From assembly GCA_001692895.1 (NCBI GenBank), contig KV748178.1, positions 124,001 through 188,000 of the forward strand: DNA of 64,000 bases, written 5' to 3'. The notes under the pieces are model-generated. The model was not told where the DNA came from, did no database searches, and was given only the letters and a program-made list of their open reading frames with translations. Origin of the DNA: Cenococcum geophilum 1.58. Lineage: Eukaryota; Ascomycota; Dothideomycetes; Gloniales; Gloniaceae. Positions 31,950-43,200 of this stretch are shown one piece after another. The position numbers and the translations under genes are program-made. The stretch's first letter is position 1. Every line of letters starts with the position of its first letter.

Positions 31950-34900
31950 TCTACGTCTCTGCAATACTACAGGCGCTGCCAGAAGCAGCGTGCCTACGAG
32001 TTACCTTACTTTATACTTCCAAGGAACCCACGATAGTAAGACGATATTCCTTACTAGCCACTATGTTAAACCCAAAGCACAATCAAATACCTATAATCTC
32101 AGCTTAACGAGCACATTCGTAATAACGCCAGACACCTCTCTACTGTATACAACGCCACTTAAGTCTCTACGCCCCCGGCAACTTCACCTACTTAATGCTT
32201 GACAAAGGGTCAGCGCCGAGCAGCCTTACCTAACGGGAACCCCTACTAAAGCAATAACGAAAGCTATAATGACCAAACCTAAGCTGCCACCGCAGGGTCT
32301 AATACACGTTACCCTAATCCCCTAGTTTTCTAGGGAGACCGCAAAGAATACAGCCACTAGAAGATATAAATCCGTAAGAAACTAACTTAAAGCGCCTGCC
32401 TTTTTCCTACAGAAGACACTAAGATTGGCTACATTATCGGGCGAACAAAGGGTATACTATTTAATAGACTCTTTACCTAATAGGAGACCAATAGCCCCTA
32501 AAAGTGGTAGTCCTACTAAGAAGTCCTTAACGATCTCAACCTAATATACCGCGACTATAACCTACTAGCCACCAACCGAGCTAAACTACGTGCCCTAAAG
32601 ATAAGCCCTACTGAATTATTTAACAAGTTCTATATTAAATTCTAGGAATACACCAGAGCCCTTGCCCGAGATGATACTAAAGACTAGAAAGATCTCCTTA
32701 AAAAAGTTACTTATCGCCTTAGTTATGCAGCCGCCAGCTATAACTATAATAATGTTTATAATATAGTAGCAGCCATATAGAAGATTAAACGACAACTAAA
32801 TTAGATTGCTACTGTAAACCCCTGCCCAAAGACCTCCCTATAGAAGCCCTTCGGACCTACTAAACCACCGACGCCTACTACCCTAAGCAACACTACTGGT
32901 CTTAATATTAACCTTTCTATACCAACCTTCCCGTAGAAGCTACTAGATGGAAAACGCGAGCTACTCTAGAAGCTAAAGCGTTGCTATAGATGTTGTTAAG
33001 AAGGCTATTATAGCTATAGCCTAAACTGCCTAATAGCTAGGTTTAGTAGCTACTACCTAATACCTAACCTAGTACCTCAAATACTAAATACGTTACTATA
33101 TACCACTACCGTATAAAATGAAAACGCAGTAATAGCGGTAGAGTTAGATACGGAAACGGAAAACGCTAAGTCCCAGCCCTAAGTCGCAGGTTAGGACGCC
33201 CTAATAATAAGGGGATCTATATATCGGCCTACTTAATAGATAACTTAGTAAAGATAAATAGACGGAAATAGATAGTTTTACCCGTAATAGGAACTACTAC
33301 TAAAAAATAATATAAAAGCCGTTCTATAATTAATTGCGGAGCTACTAATAAATTTATAGATACCTAATTTATGCGTACTTATAACCTACCTACCTTACCC
33401 CTTACTAAAGCCCGCGCCCTATAACTCGCCGACGGTAGTTATACCGCATAAAAGATTACCTATATAGTATAACTTTACCTAGATATAAATAGGCACTAGG
33501 AAGAACTCTAGGCCTATATTATACCACTTACTAACTACCCTATTATCCTTAGAATAAACTAGCTTAAATAACACAACCCTACTATTAACTGGAAAAAGAG
33601 AGAAGTAACCTTTAACTTTAAATACTGTAGAGAGACCTGCCTAAGATATAGCCTAGCCGCCTCTATCTACTCCCCAGGATACCAACCTAAGGAACCCCTT
33701 ATTACCCTACTTATAACTAACTGCCACTATATAAGTGCCGCGGCCTTCTACCGCATAGTATATAGGAAAGGCTGGACCGTTACCGTAGCCTCCTAATTAC
33801 GACTATATAAGCTTAATAAAGAACAGGACTACGTCCTCTATAGTAATAGAATAGATATAGTTAACCTCCTAGAAAATAATGCCCCTATAAAACTCTACGG
33901 ACTTTTACCTTTAGACTTTAAGAAGTTTATAAAGCTTAAAAAAGGACTTACTAATAAGGAACTCCGCAAGCTCCTCCCTAAGAGGTACTATAACTTTATT
34001 AACGTATGCTTATAAAAGAGCGCAGATATACTCCCCCCATATTAACCTAATAACTATGCCATTAATATTAAATAAGGAAAAACGCTACCCTATAAGAGAC
34101 CCTACCTAATATTAAAAGACAAACTTCTAGTTATTAAAAAGTATATTAACGAGCACCTCGATAAAGGGTTTATTCGCCCTAGCATATCCCTAGCAGCCGC
34201 CCCTATCCTCCTTACTAAGAAGCCAAAAGGAGGTATCTAATTCTACGTTAACTATAAAGGACTTAACGCTATTACGATTAAGAACCGATACCCCGTATCG
34301 CTTATATATAAGACTCTTAAGCGGCTTAGCCAAGCCAAAATCTATACTAAGCTTAATATTATTGCCGCCTTTAACTACCTCTAAATACGAGAAGGTGACA
34401 AATGGAAAACCGCATTTATATTGCGCTTTGGCCAATTTAAATATACCGTTATATCCTTTAGCGTATATAACGGCCTAGGCAGCTTCCAAAGCTATATTAA
34501 TAACGCCTTACAGGACTACCTTAACAACTTCTGCTCTGCGTACCTAGATAATATACTTATTTATAGCAACAACCCTTCTAAGTATACTAAGCACGTTTAA
34601 AAGGTCCTATAGCGCCTTAGGGACGTAGGACTTTACATTAATTTAAAGAAGTGCGAATTCTCAGTTACAGAAGTAAAATACCTTAGACTAATTATTACTA
34701 CTAAGGGTGTCTATATGGACCCTAAGAAGGTATATATAATTACCAAATAGCAAACCCCTAACTGCATTAAAGACGTATAAGCTTTCCTTAGTTTTGCTAA
34801 CTTCTATTAAAAATTTATATATAACTTCTTAGGTATTATAGCACTATTTATAGCAATAATATAAACAAAGGGCCTTTCCGTAAAAGGAAGAAAAACATAT

Positions 34901-37110
34901 CTATATTTTATCTGGACGCCTAAATACAAGAAGGCGTTCTAAGACCTTAAAGATGCTTTTACCAAAGTATTTATCCTAGCTTACTTTATACCAGGACGAC
35001 AACTCTATCTTAAGACTAACTCCTCAGACCACGTTAACGCAGGTGTCCTTTCCTAAATAGGTGACGACGGTCTCCTCCACCTAGTCGCATTCTATTCGTT
35101 TAAGCTTATACTATAAGAATATAACTATAAGATCTATAATAAGGAACTTCTTATAATTATATAAGCGTTCGAGAAATTCCAACTAGAACTCTCCTTAGTA
35201 GAACCTAACTAGCTAACTAAAGTCCTTATAGATTATTGCAACCTTAAGTACTTTATAATTATAAAACAGCTAAACTAACGCTAAGTACGCTAGAATAAGT
35301 TCCTCTCTAGTTTTAACTTTAAAATTGCATATAGGCTAGGAGTATAAGGTACTAAGCCTAATAGCCTAACACGCCGCTTATAAGACCTTCCTTAGTCTAA
35401 AGATAACCCCTACAACCAGTTCCAACAATAGATAATCCTAAAAGCACGGAATTTAGCCCTAGGTATACTACCTACAATAGAGCTAACTATACCTCAGCTC
35501 CACACTATAAAACTAGAATTACCTCCCGAAATTAATAAGCTTATTACTACGGTATATAACACCTCTATTAACCTATTACTATATTAACTTATTGCCGCAA
35601 AGACCGCCAGCGCCTATACGCTACCGACTAAACTCTAAAGCTTAGGCTAGATTAATATAGCAGCCTTAGAAGTAAAAGAGAACAGGCTCTATTATAGAGG
35701 CCGTCTATTNNTCCNTAACTTAGAAAATCTANAANNGNAANTAATCNAAATNGCCNANAACCTCNNATTAAGCGGCNACCTAGGTANAGGAGGAACCTAT
35801 AAGCTTCTTAGCCGATACTACTTCTGGCCAAAAATAATAGACTTAGTTAAACGCTTTATAGGCGCCTGCCACAGTTATAAGCGCGCTAAGGCCTTTAATA
35901 TAAAGTACTAAGGACTACTATACCCTCTACTAGTACCTATATAACGATAGGCAGATATCGCTATAGATTTTATTATTAACCTACCACCCTATAAGCGATA
36001 TGGCCGTACCTATAAGAACATCCTTATAATAATATGCCGACTTACAAAAGAGCGCCACTACGTCCCAACTAAAGGCGTAGCCGTTAGCGACGTTACTAAC
36101 GCCTTTCTTCGCGAAATCTACCAATTATATAGGTTACCTAACTTAATTACGTCCGACTAAGGCATATAATTCGGCTCTAATATATAAAGACGAATCTGCT
36201 AACGCCTTAGCATCTCCGTTAAGATATCTACATCCTTTTACTACGAAACTGCTAGGTAACTAGAAAACGCTAATGCTAGCATAAAAGCGTACCTACGACA
36301 GGTAGTCGCCTATAGTTAAGATAACTAGGTAGATTACCTCCCACTAGGTAAATTCGTAGCAAATAACTACGTCTTAACTACTATAGGACTTACCCTATTC
36401 TTCGCGAATAAGGAATATTACCCCTAATCCGGCATAGAACCACTAGAACCTATTAATAAGAAACTGCCATATAGAAAACGCCTTAAGATACTACTTGCCA
36501 ACCAGCATATAGACCGCATAAAAAATCTACTTAACTACTGTAAGGGAGAAATGGCCTGGGCTTAAGCAAAGTAGGCCTACTTCGCCGACCGTTATAGAAC
36601 GCCACTACCGGAGATGCGCGTTGGCGACTGGGTATAGCTAAATACACGCAATATCTCTACGCAGAGGCCTATAAAGTTACTCGATTATAAGAACCTTGGC
36701 CCCTACTTAATTAAATAAGTTATTAATAGGGGAGCTGTATACGAGCTAGAGCTTTTACCTACCCTAGCCACCCGCGGGATATAGCCTATATTTTACCTAT
36801 AGCTATTATACCTTTATTAGCCTAACCCCTTACTAGGGCAGATATAGCCTAAACCCCTACTAATACTAATCCGAGACGAGAACAAAGATAAAAACCATAA
36901 GGAGTGGACTATTAAACGAATTATTAACTCTAAATACTTTGGCAAAGGCAGAGGACAATAGCTCTACTATAGAGCTATATACACAGGATTTAACATAGAT
37001 TAGCTAGAATAGCAACTATAGGAAGACTTTAAAAATGTAAAGGATCTAATTAGCGACTTTTACTATATAAACCTATAGAAACCGGGCCTAAGCAGAGATT
37101 TTATACCTAA
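31950..37110 (+). pseudogene. Gypsy E gag-pol relic
   Basis: A leader region (about 31900-32200) is open in two frames without a recognised domain. Gag follows (readable around 32580-32680), with a CCHC knuckle at about 32979-33022 (CYRCC.EGYYSYS). RT is at about 34200-34800 (LTKKPKGGI.FYVNYKGLNA, YTKLNIIAAFN, SAYLDNILIYSNN, KKCEFSVTEVKYL). RNase H is at about 34980-35400. Integrase is at about 35800-36550 (IDFIINLPPYKRYG, ICRLTKERHYVPT, LPYRKRLKILL). A chromodomain is at about 36895-37085 (EWTIKRIINSKYFGKGRGQ, LEQ-like region, DFKNVKDLISDFYYINL). In-frame stops lie at Gln/Trp sites. Ambiguous bases cluster at 35710-35790. Confidence 0.8.
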
Positions 37111-37425
37111 TCCTCTATAGGAGCCCTTATAGAGTTAAACCGTTATACATTACCATATAGGGGCAAATTGCCGTTAAATTGCCGTTAGATTGCGGTAAGG
37201 TGCAATTATATAACCGGAATATCATTAAGATGTCCAGGAACTTTAACTAGCGGTTAAAGTTATCTAATTAGTCGGATTCTTAGATGCTAAGCCTTATTAC
37301 ATAATATTATTTTAAGCCTTTAGCGATACCCCCCTTTCTTCTTTTCTATACCCTAAGTGTCCCTTTTATATATATATAGTAACCATAGCGTCGCCGGAGC
37401 TCCGCCTCTATAGGAGGGGGGGTAG

Positions 37426-37618
37426 TGTTACGGAACCCCACTATAGGGGCCTCCATAGGAGAGCCCCGTGCTCTTACGTACACCTCGCGTATAGCTTATA
37501 TCAGCTACGCGTAGGTATATCACCTCCTTACGCCCTCGACCCTTACGATCGATCGCGTAACGTCTTATAGACTCCTCGAATACATACATCTTGTAGCTAC
37601 TGCCCCCGTCCCGTAACA
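37426..37618 (+). repeat. Gypsy E 3' LTR
   Basis: 193 bp. Differences from the 5' copy are G/A and C/T transitions. Confidence 0.92.
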
Positions 37619-37622
37619 ACTT

Positions 37623-37957
37623 AGTAACTAAAGACTAACTATAAGACGGCAATTTAATAGTAATTTATGGTAATTTAATAGCAACCTACTGTATTCTGCT
37701 ATATTCCATTAAGTTCTACTAAGTTCCACTAAGTTTTACTAAATTCTGCTAAGTTCTGCTAGGACTACTACCTAAATCCTATTCTACTTTATATATATAT
37801 TAATTAAGCAACCAAGTCCATAATATATACCCTTTTTTCCCATTTTCCTACCTTCTTTCCTTACGCAACGTTTTAATCTTATTATACAGTTTATATATAT
37901 AGCTTAATAATATCTACTTTACTATATATTATCGTCGCTTATACTTACTCTGTAACA
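37623..37957 (+). repeat. Gypsy B 3' LTR, second piece
   Basis: 335 bp, agtaactaaag to ctctgtaaca, following the 4-bp TSD of element E. It completes the LTR to exactly the length of the 5' copy. Confidence 0.9.
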
Positions 37958-37962
37958 GTAAG

Positions 37963-38994
37963 TACTTAAAGATAGTTACTTTTATTTAATGCTATCTATT
38001 CTATAAAGCGCGTATATTATTCTAGCCACTACTTTTTATCTAGTTTTATAGTATATTAATAATTATATTAATTAGGACTAATATAATACTCTATACTTAG
38101 ATAACTTTCTTAAAAAAGGAACTTGTATTGCATTATTATATAGAAGTTATACCCTCTTTAAAGGCGAAAAACAACCTATATTTAGTGGCTGTAGGATATA
38201 TAGCGAGTATAGCGGTATATATAAAATAACTATCTTGTTCTCCTTATAGTATTTAATAAATTGCAACGAGTTATAGCTCTTATAGCCGTCTATAATTAAT
38301 AGACAGTATACGCTAATAGTATATTCCTTTATATAGCTATTAAAGTGCTTTAATTACTGGAAACTAAGCTTATTTATTGTCTAGCCACTACTAGAGACTT
38401 TAAATACCTATTAGGGTAGTATATTAATTTCCTAATATCTAATAAAGAGGTGGTTTTTACCTTTATAGATAATAAAGGGTAGAAGCGCGTACCTTAACGC
38501 GTTAATAGCTTGGATTACTATAACCTACTTAATAATTACCTAGCTAAAGAGCCTTTAGTTAATGCTGTCTCTTAGAGCCTATAACGACTTTTTATTAGGT
38601 TATTATACCTATCTAAAAGCCAGATTCGTTAAAGTTATATAAGTTTTCGTCCTATATACTATATTTAGCCTTTATATTATATATAAGATTAAACTAAGCT
38701 TATATAATTACTAGTTCTTTCTATTTATAATACTAGTAGCCTAGCTTCTAATTATAATTTATTTTAAGCCCTAAGGTATAATTAATAAAGGTAAATAGCT
38801 AGTTTATACTAACTAGGTCCCTCTACCACTTAGCTAATAGTCTATTAGCTATCTCTTAAATATTATTAAGTAAAGGGGCAAATCCTCTTCAACCTAGCTT
38901 AAGTATATACTATTCTATCGCCTCCTTCTTAGTTTTTAAGAGCTTTATTAAACTAGGCGTATAATTGCGGTATAGGGTGGTTCCGGCGCGTTAT
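37963..38994 (-). pseudogene. RIP-degraded Fot/pogo transposase
   Basis: Reading leftwards from about 38990: GTTLYRNYTPSLIKLLKTKK, then YILKLG.RGFAPLLNNI and IANRLLAKW match the CENP-B-type HTH (yIldLdsrGFaP...anrLL). IYNFDE-like NLYNFNESGF lies near 38640, ALRYALLPFIIYKGK near 38500, LLIIDGYKSYNSLQFIKYY near 38300 (DGh.SH with His to Tyr), and LYIPLYSRYILQPLNIGCFS near 38190 (PpHtSHiLQPLDvG). The order is that of a DDE pogo transposase. The N-terminus is cut by TRIM T2, and the C-terminal end may continue across gypsy B at 18881-19486. Confidence 0.8.
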
Positions 38995-38999
38995 GTTTA

Positions 39000-39143
39000 T
39001 GTTATGCCTAAGCCCAACCCACTCGACCATACAAACCACCAAAAAGGTAGCAGTAGTGTCTCGCAACTGGACGGGCTGCCGGTTGGAATGCCTTATAAGC
39101 TCTCCAGCCCATACCGCAGGTATGGGTAGCGCATCACATGACA
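39000..39143 (-). repeat. TRIM T2 3' LTR
   Basis: 144 bp, tgttatgcc to catgaca on the plus strand, with 3 bp more than its partner (accacc against acc). Confidence 0.88.
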
Positions 39144-39433
39144 ACTGCACCCCCTCCTAGGGCGCATGTCCTCAGGCGCCTAAATCGCGACAAATGGCTG
39201 GCCTTCCGCCAGGTGGTCTTGGCCACGCAGCGCGCGAGCTGCCGCAGCAACGCGAGGCGTCCGCTAGCACCCTAGCTAGCGTATTAAGCTTTCCATAAGG
39301 GTGACCTTTAGCAAGCACGTGCGATACCCCGCACTAACTGCAGAGATTGTAGTCGCTTAGGCTGTCCCGTACTCGTAAATGCTCAACCCCACACTAAATC
39401 GAATACTAACCTCTAGGTAGTCGCGAGACACAT

Positions 39434-39574
39434 TATTATACCTAAGCCCAACCTACTCGACTATGCAAACCAAAAAGGTAGCAGTAGTGTCTCGCGACTA
39501 GACGGGCTGCCGGTTAGAATGCCTTATAAGCTCTCCAGCCCATACCGTAGGTATAGGTAGCGTATCGCATAATA
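39434..39574 (-). repeat. TRIM T2 5' LTR
   Basis: 141 bp, tattatacc to cataata on the plus strand, with its ends altered by transitions. Confidence 0.88.
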
Positions 39575-39579
39575 GTTTA

Positions 39580-40006
39580 TAGGCTTAATATAAAAACGTT
39601 AAAAGTATAAGTAGTAGGTTAGAGGCTGGATATTTAGTTAATATTAAGAGCCTAAATAGTAAGCTATATTTAGGCTTCTCTAAAGACTAATAGTGTATTA
39701 GTTAGTAGAGATATTATCCTATTAAAATTTAAGTCTAAATTCTATTTATAAAATTCTATTTATAATATATTATAAATATATTATAAATTAGATTTAGGTT
39801 ATCTACTAAAATATAGCTACAGTATCCTCCTCTATAAGTTTAGTAGCTTTAATAACCTTTTCTTTATAGCGTTTAAACCCTCTTTAAAAGTCTTAATAGG
39901 AGATAAAGTAGTAAAAGTTTTAGTATTATCTAACCTATTATTAAGGGAGTAGTTTTAATTAAGATAACCCTTAAATAAGTAAGCTATAATAAATTTAGAA
40001 CATATT
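39580..40006. other. AT-rich degenerate relic
   Basis: Probably upstream sequence of the pogo relic. No motif is certain. A short palindromic tract of ttataaatatattataaa type lies at 39760-39790. Confidence 0.35.
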
Positions 40007-40193
40007 TATCACGGCACTAACCTAACGTATACTGTTTTATACTGTCTTGTACTGTTCCCTACTATTAGCTAGCCTACCACTAGCGACTTAGTGGCCGGCC
40101 CTACTATTTATATATAATACCCCTTTTCTACCTTCTTCCCCTCTTTATACCATAACGTAGTTATTTAGTCTACTTTATTGCAGCACTATAACA
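40007..40193 (+). repeat. Gypsy F 5' LTR
   Basis: 187 bp, tatcacggcac to actataaca. Several CA-to-TA changes relative to the 3' copy. Confidence 0.92.
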
Positions 40194-40259
40194 GTTTGTG
40201 GTATCTTCAATTTGCGCCCCATTACGATCACTAATTCCCTATACCCTAACCAATTAACC

Positions 40260-43200
40260 TCCGCCCTAGAGCAATCGCGACCTACGCGCGCCTTTGCTAA
40301 AACCGACACATCCCTAGTACAGTCCTAGAATAATCCTTAGTTTTTACCTAGCGCCTAAATAGGTAATACTAACGACGCCGAAATAGCCGAAACCTAGAAC
40401 CCCCGTAACGTTTTCGCAGACCTATTTATAGAGACATACCCTAATATCGCGTGGATAATCCGCCGCTCCCTACTGTACCCTAAGACCTTTAAGCCTAGCA
40501 AAACTTACCTTACCCTTATTAACTATACTAATGAGTTCCTTAATAATATTAAAGTAGGACTATAGTATATATATAATATAAACACCGCTAATAAGAAAGC
40601 TAATAAAAACCTTAGTGCCCTTATTGCTTTCTAGATAGGAACTATTAACTCCTAGGTAGAGACTATTATCGTTCTAAAACAATTAACCCCTATAATAACG
40701 GTAGTAACCTAGCAGAAAAAATAGAGATCTAAAGACCCGCTAATATTTAGCGGAAAAGGCACCCTACTAGAATAATAAGCTAATTTTAAGACCTAGCACA
40801 TTAAAATTAAGGGAGTCTTTAACCGGGACTGGGACTACTTTAATACAGTTTAGTCCTAGATCCTTTATATCTCAGATATGCTAGAGAATAAGGCCTATAA
40901 GTTTATTAAGTAGGGCCTAGAGCTTATATATGAGAACCCAAACAACATATCTACGTGGAAATGGCCTACTAAGGAAAATATGCTTAAAGACCTTACTGCC
41001 TACTATAAGGTCCTCAATATAACCCAGGTTGCAAAGAATAAGCTTAACCATTTCCCTTAAGGCGAGCGTAATTACTAATCTTAGAAGGGAGAGCTTAACA
41101 AGCTAATGGCCCGCGCTAAGAAGATAGACGAATAGAAGGTGGACCTACTCTAAAAGTTTATCTCTCCGAAGATGGAAGAGCTGGTACTTAGACTGGCCTA
41201 TAAAATTAATAATAGCGACTATACAGGTTGGAGCAAGCAGATAGATATATTCGCTAAAAACCTTATAAACTATACACACTGAGCCAACCTTAAGAAGAAC
41301 GCTAACCACTGCCTACCTGCCCAAGCCCCTACCCCTATGTTAACCCCGACCCTAGCAGTAACTAGAGAACCTATAAACCTTAATAGAATCTTAAATATGG
41401 AGCGTAAGCGCCGCGTTAATAATAGACTGTGCCTTGCCTATAGCCTACCTAGCCACTAGAAGGATACCTATAACCCTACTAAGATAGCAAACCCAGTCCT
41501 AATACCACCCTGTTAAATAACGCGAATAAATAACCGCGGACGCGGTAACCGTAGAGTCTATTATAGACGCGGCGACCGCGGAGCCTATTATAGCCGCGGT
41601 GGATAACCCCCCCCCTTTAACCCTATAGCTTAGTTACTCTAAACCATACCCTATATAGGAGCCTAACCCGTTAATAACGCCTAGTATTGGCGACTTCGCG
41701 CTAGCGAATACGAACACGGCTACGTCGTTGGTGAGGTATTGTTTTCCTATACCCCGACCAAAATAGAGATAGACACCGCCAGCCAGACGGACACTAGACC
41801 GCCCCGCTAAGACAGCCCCGTACCCTAGTTATTAAAAGGTAGACCCTTAAACTAAGTCGCGCCTAAGGGTTTAAACCATATAAGGAGGAAGATAAGAAGA
41901 TTAGGTCCCTATTACTAAATTAATTAGTCCTTTCTATTAGTAAACTGCTACTTAATTTTAAATTAGCAAATAGTAATAAGAAATTAATCCTTATTTAAAC
42001 CTAACTCTCCTTATTACGTAACCTATACCCCTAAGTTTATATTAATATAGTAAGCCTAGTAGACTCCGGTAGTACTATAATAGTATTTACTAACGTAGAG
42101 TCTATTATAAGAAAGTATAACGTTATAATTAAGAAGCTACTGGTACCTAGGCCACTGCGCCTTATAAACGGTATCCTAACTTTGCTTATTACGGACTACT
42201 TTACCGCCTAAATATTAATCGGCCTCTATACTAAAGCTATGCTCTTTTTTATTACTAAACTCTCGCCTACTACCCTAATTATCCTAGGCATGCCCTGGCT
42301 TTAGAAGCACGAGCCCTGTCCCAGCTTTAGGAAACTTAAGATCCGCTTTAACTTAGACTACTACTTTAGGCACTGCCTTCTGTGGGGGATAGCCGACGTT
42401 AGCAGGGACGCCCTATGTGGACACTTAGCACTACTAAGCCTAGTGCCTAGGACTATATATAAAGCCCTAATAGTAGAAGATGTTCCTAATAAAGGGGAGC
42501 CCGTATAGCTGCAAAGAAACAAGATAGTAAAAGACTAGACTAACCTAGCACTTAAGACTAAAATAACGGGCCAGCCAGCCCTGCCGAGACTAAGGAAGAA
42601 GGTCCACTTTGCGCCGCTACTACTAAGAAACCAACCCCAACCTAGGTACTATTTAAACCCCGGCCGCCTAGCCCGACACCTAGAACTAAGCTATATGCCA
42701 TATGCGCATACTACAGCTTACGTTATAGTAAGGACTGGCTATAAAACTACTAAGACCCAGATAATAGAAACCGCGCTACCGTAACGCCTAACCTTATACC
42801 TATCTCCCGCGCGTACCATATAGGGCTACCGCCTCGTTTCCGCCCCCCTAGGCCGACTAAGCCGTGCTAGCCTAGCCGTAGCACCAGAGAGCTAGATACG
42901 CCCTAACCTGGATAATATTAAATGCACCTATGCTGTTAATTTTACCTAGTTTTATAAACAAAAAGACGTAAAGGTAATAAGGATTTATATAGCGAAGCTG
43001 GTAGAACTAGTTAAATAAAATAAGTACTAATAGCTACTTAAAGAGCTGCCTATAGGCCTAATAGAAGTATTAAACCTATTAGAAAGGTCTTTCCGCTGGC
43101 TAGTAGAAGGCGACTATATAATAAAGGAAGCCCGTAAAGCGCTCCCCCCCTATTTCTATAACTTCCTTAAGATAAATCTAAAAACTAAACCCGAGCTTTT

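Larger units (their letters stand above)
31713..37618 (+). mobile_element. Gypsy E: Ty3/gypsy chromovirus inserted in the B 3' LTR
   Basis: Two 193-bp LTRs (31713-31905 and 37426-37618) are flanked by a 4-bp duplication actt (31709-31712, 37619-37622). A polypurine tract taggagggggggg lies before the 3' LTR. The primer site acgttgcgc (31908-31916) is the exact complement of gcgcaacgt at 31842-31850 in the LTR. Length is 5906 bp. The 5' LTR and first ~350 bp of the interior are less AT-shifted than the rest. Confidence 0.92.
19492..37957 (+). mobile_element. Gypsy B: Ty3/gypsy chromovirus split by three insertions
   Basis: The 5' LTR (390 bp, 19492-19881) matches a 3' LTR in two pieces, 31658-31712 and 37623-37957, which also total 390 bp. 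A perfect TSD gtaag flanks the whole (19487-19491 and 37958-37962). It is interrupted by gypsy C (23301-29322), TRIM D (30800-31339) and gypsy E (31713-37618); removing each with one TSD copy restores the B frame or LTR. A polypurine tract aaagggggggg precedes the 3' LTR. The primer site atattgcgt at 19884-19892 becomes complementary to acgcaacgt of the 3' LTR (37863-37871) once two RIP transitions are allowed. B's own length is about 6 kb. Confidence 0.93.
39000..39574 (-). mobile_element. TRIM T2: 575-bp miniature LTR element in the pogo relic
   Basis: Direct terminal repeats of 144 bp (39000-39143) and 141 bp (39434-39574) have a perfect TSD gttta (38995-38999, 39575-39579). Orientation is minus. 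Tagtcgcgagacac at 39418-39431, two bases inside the right LTR, is exactly complementary over 14 nt to gtgtctcgcgacta at 39487-39500 (self-priming primer site). The complement of ccccctcct, next to the left LTR, gives a polypurine tract. The left LTR is GC-rich and little changed; the right one carries several CA-to-TA or TG-to-TA changes. The interior (~290 bp) is GC-rich and has no ORF of note. Confidence 0.9.
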
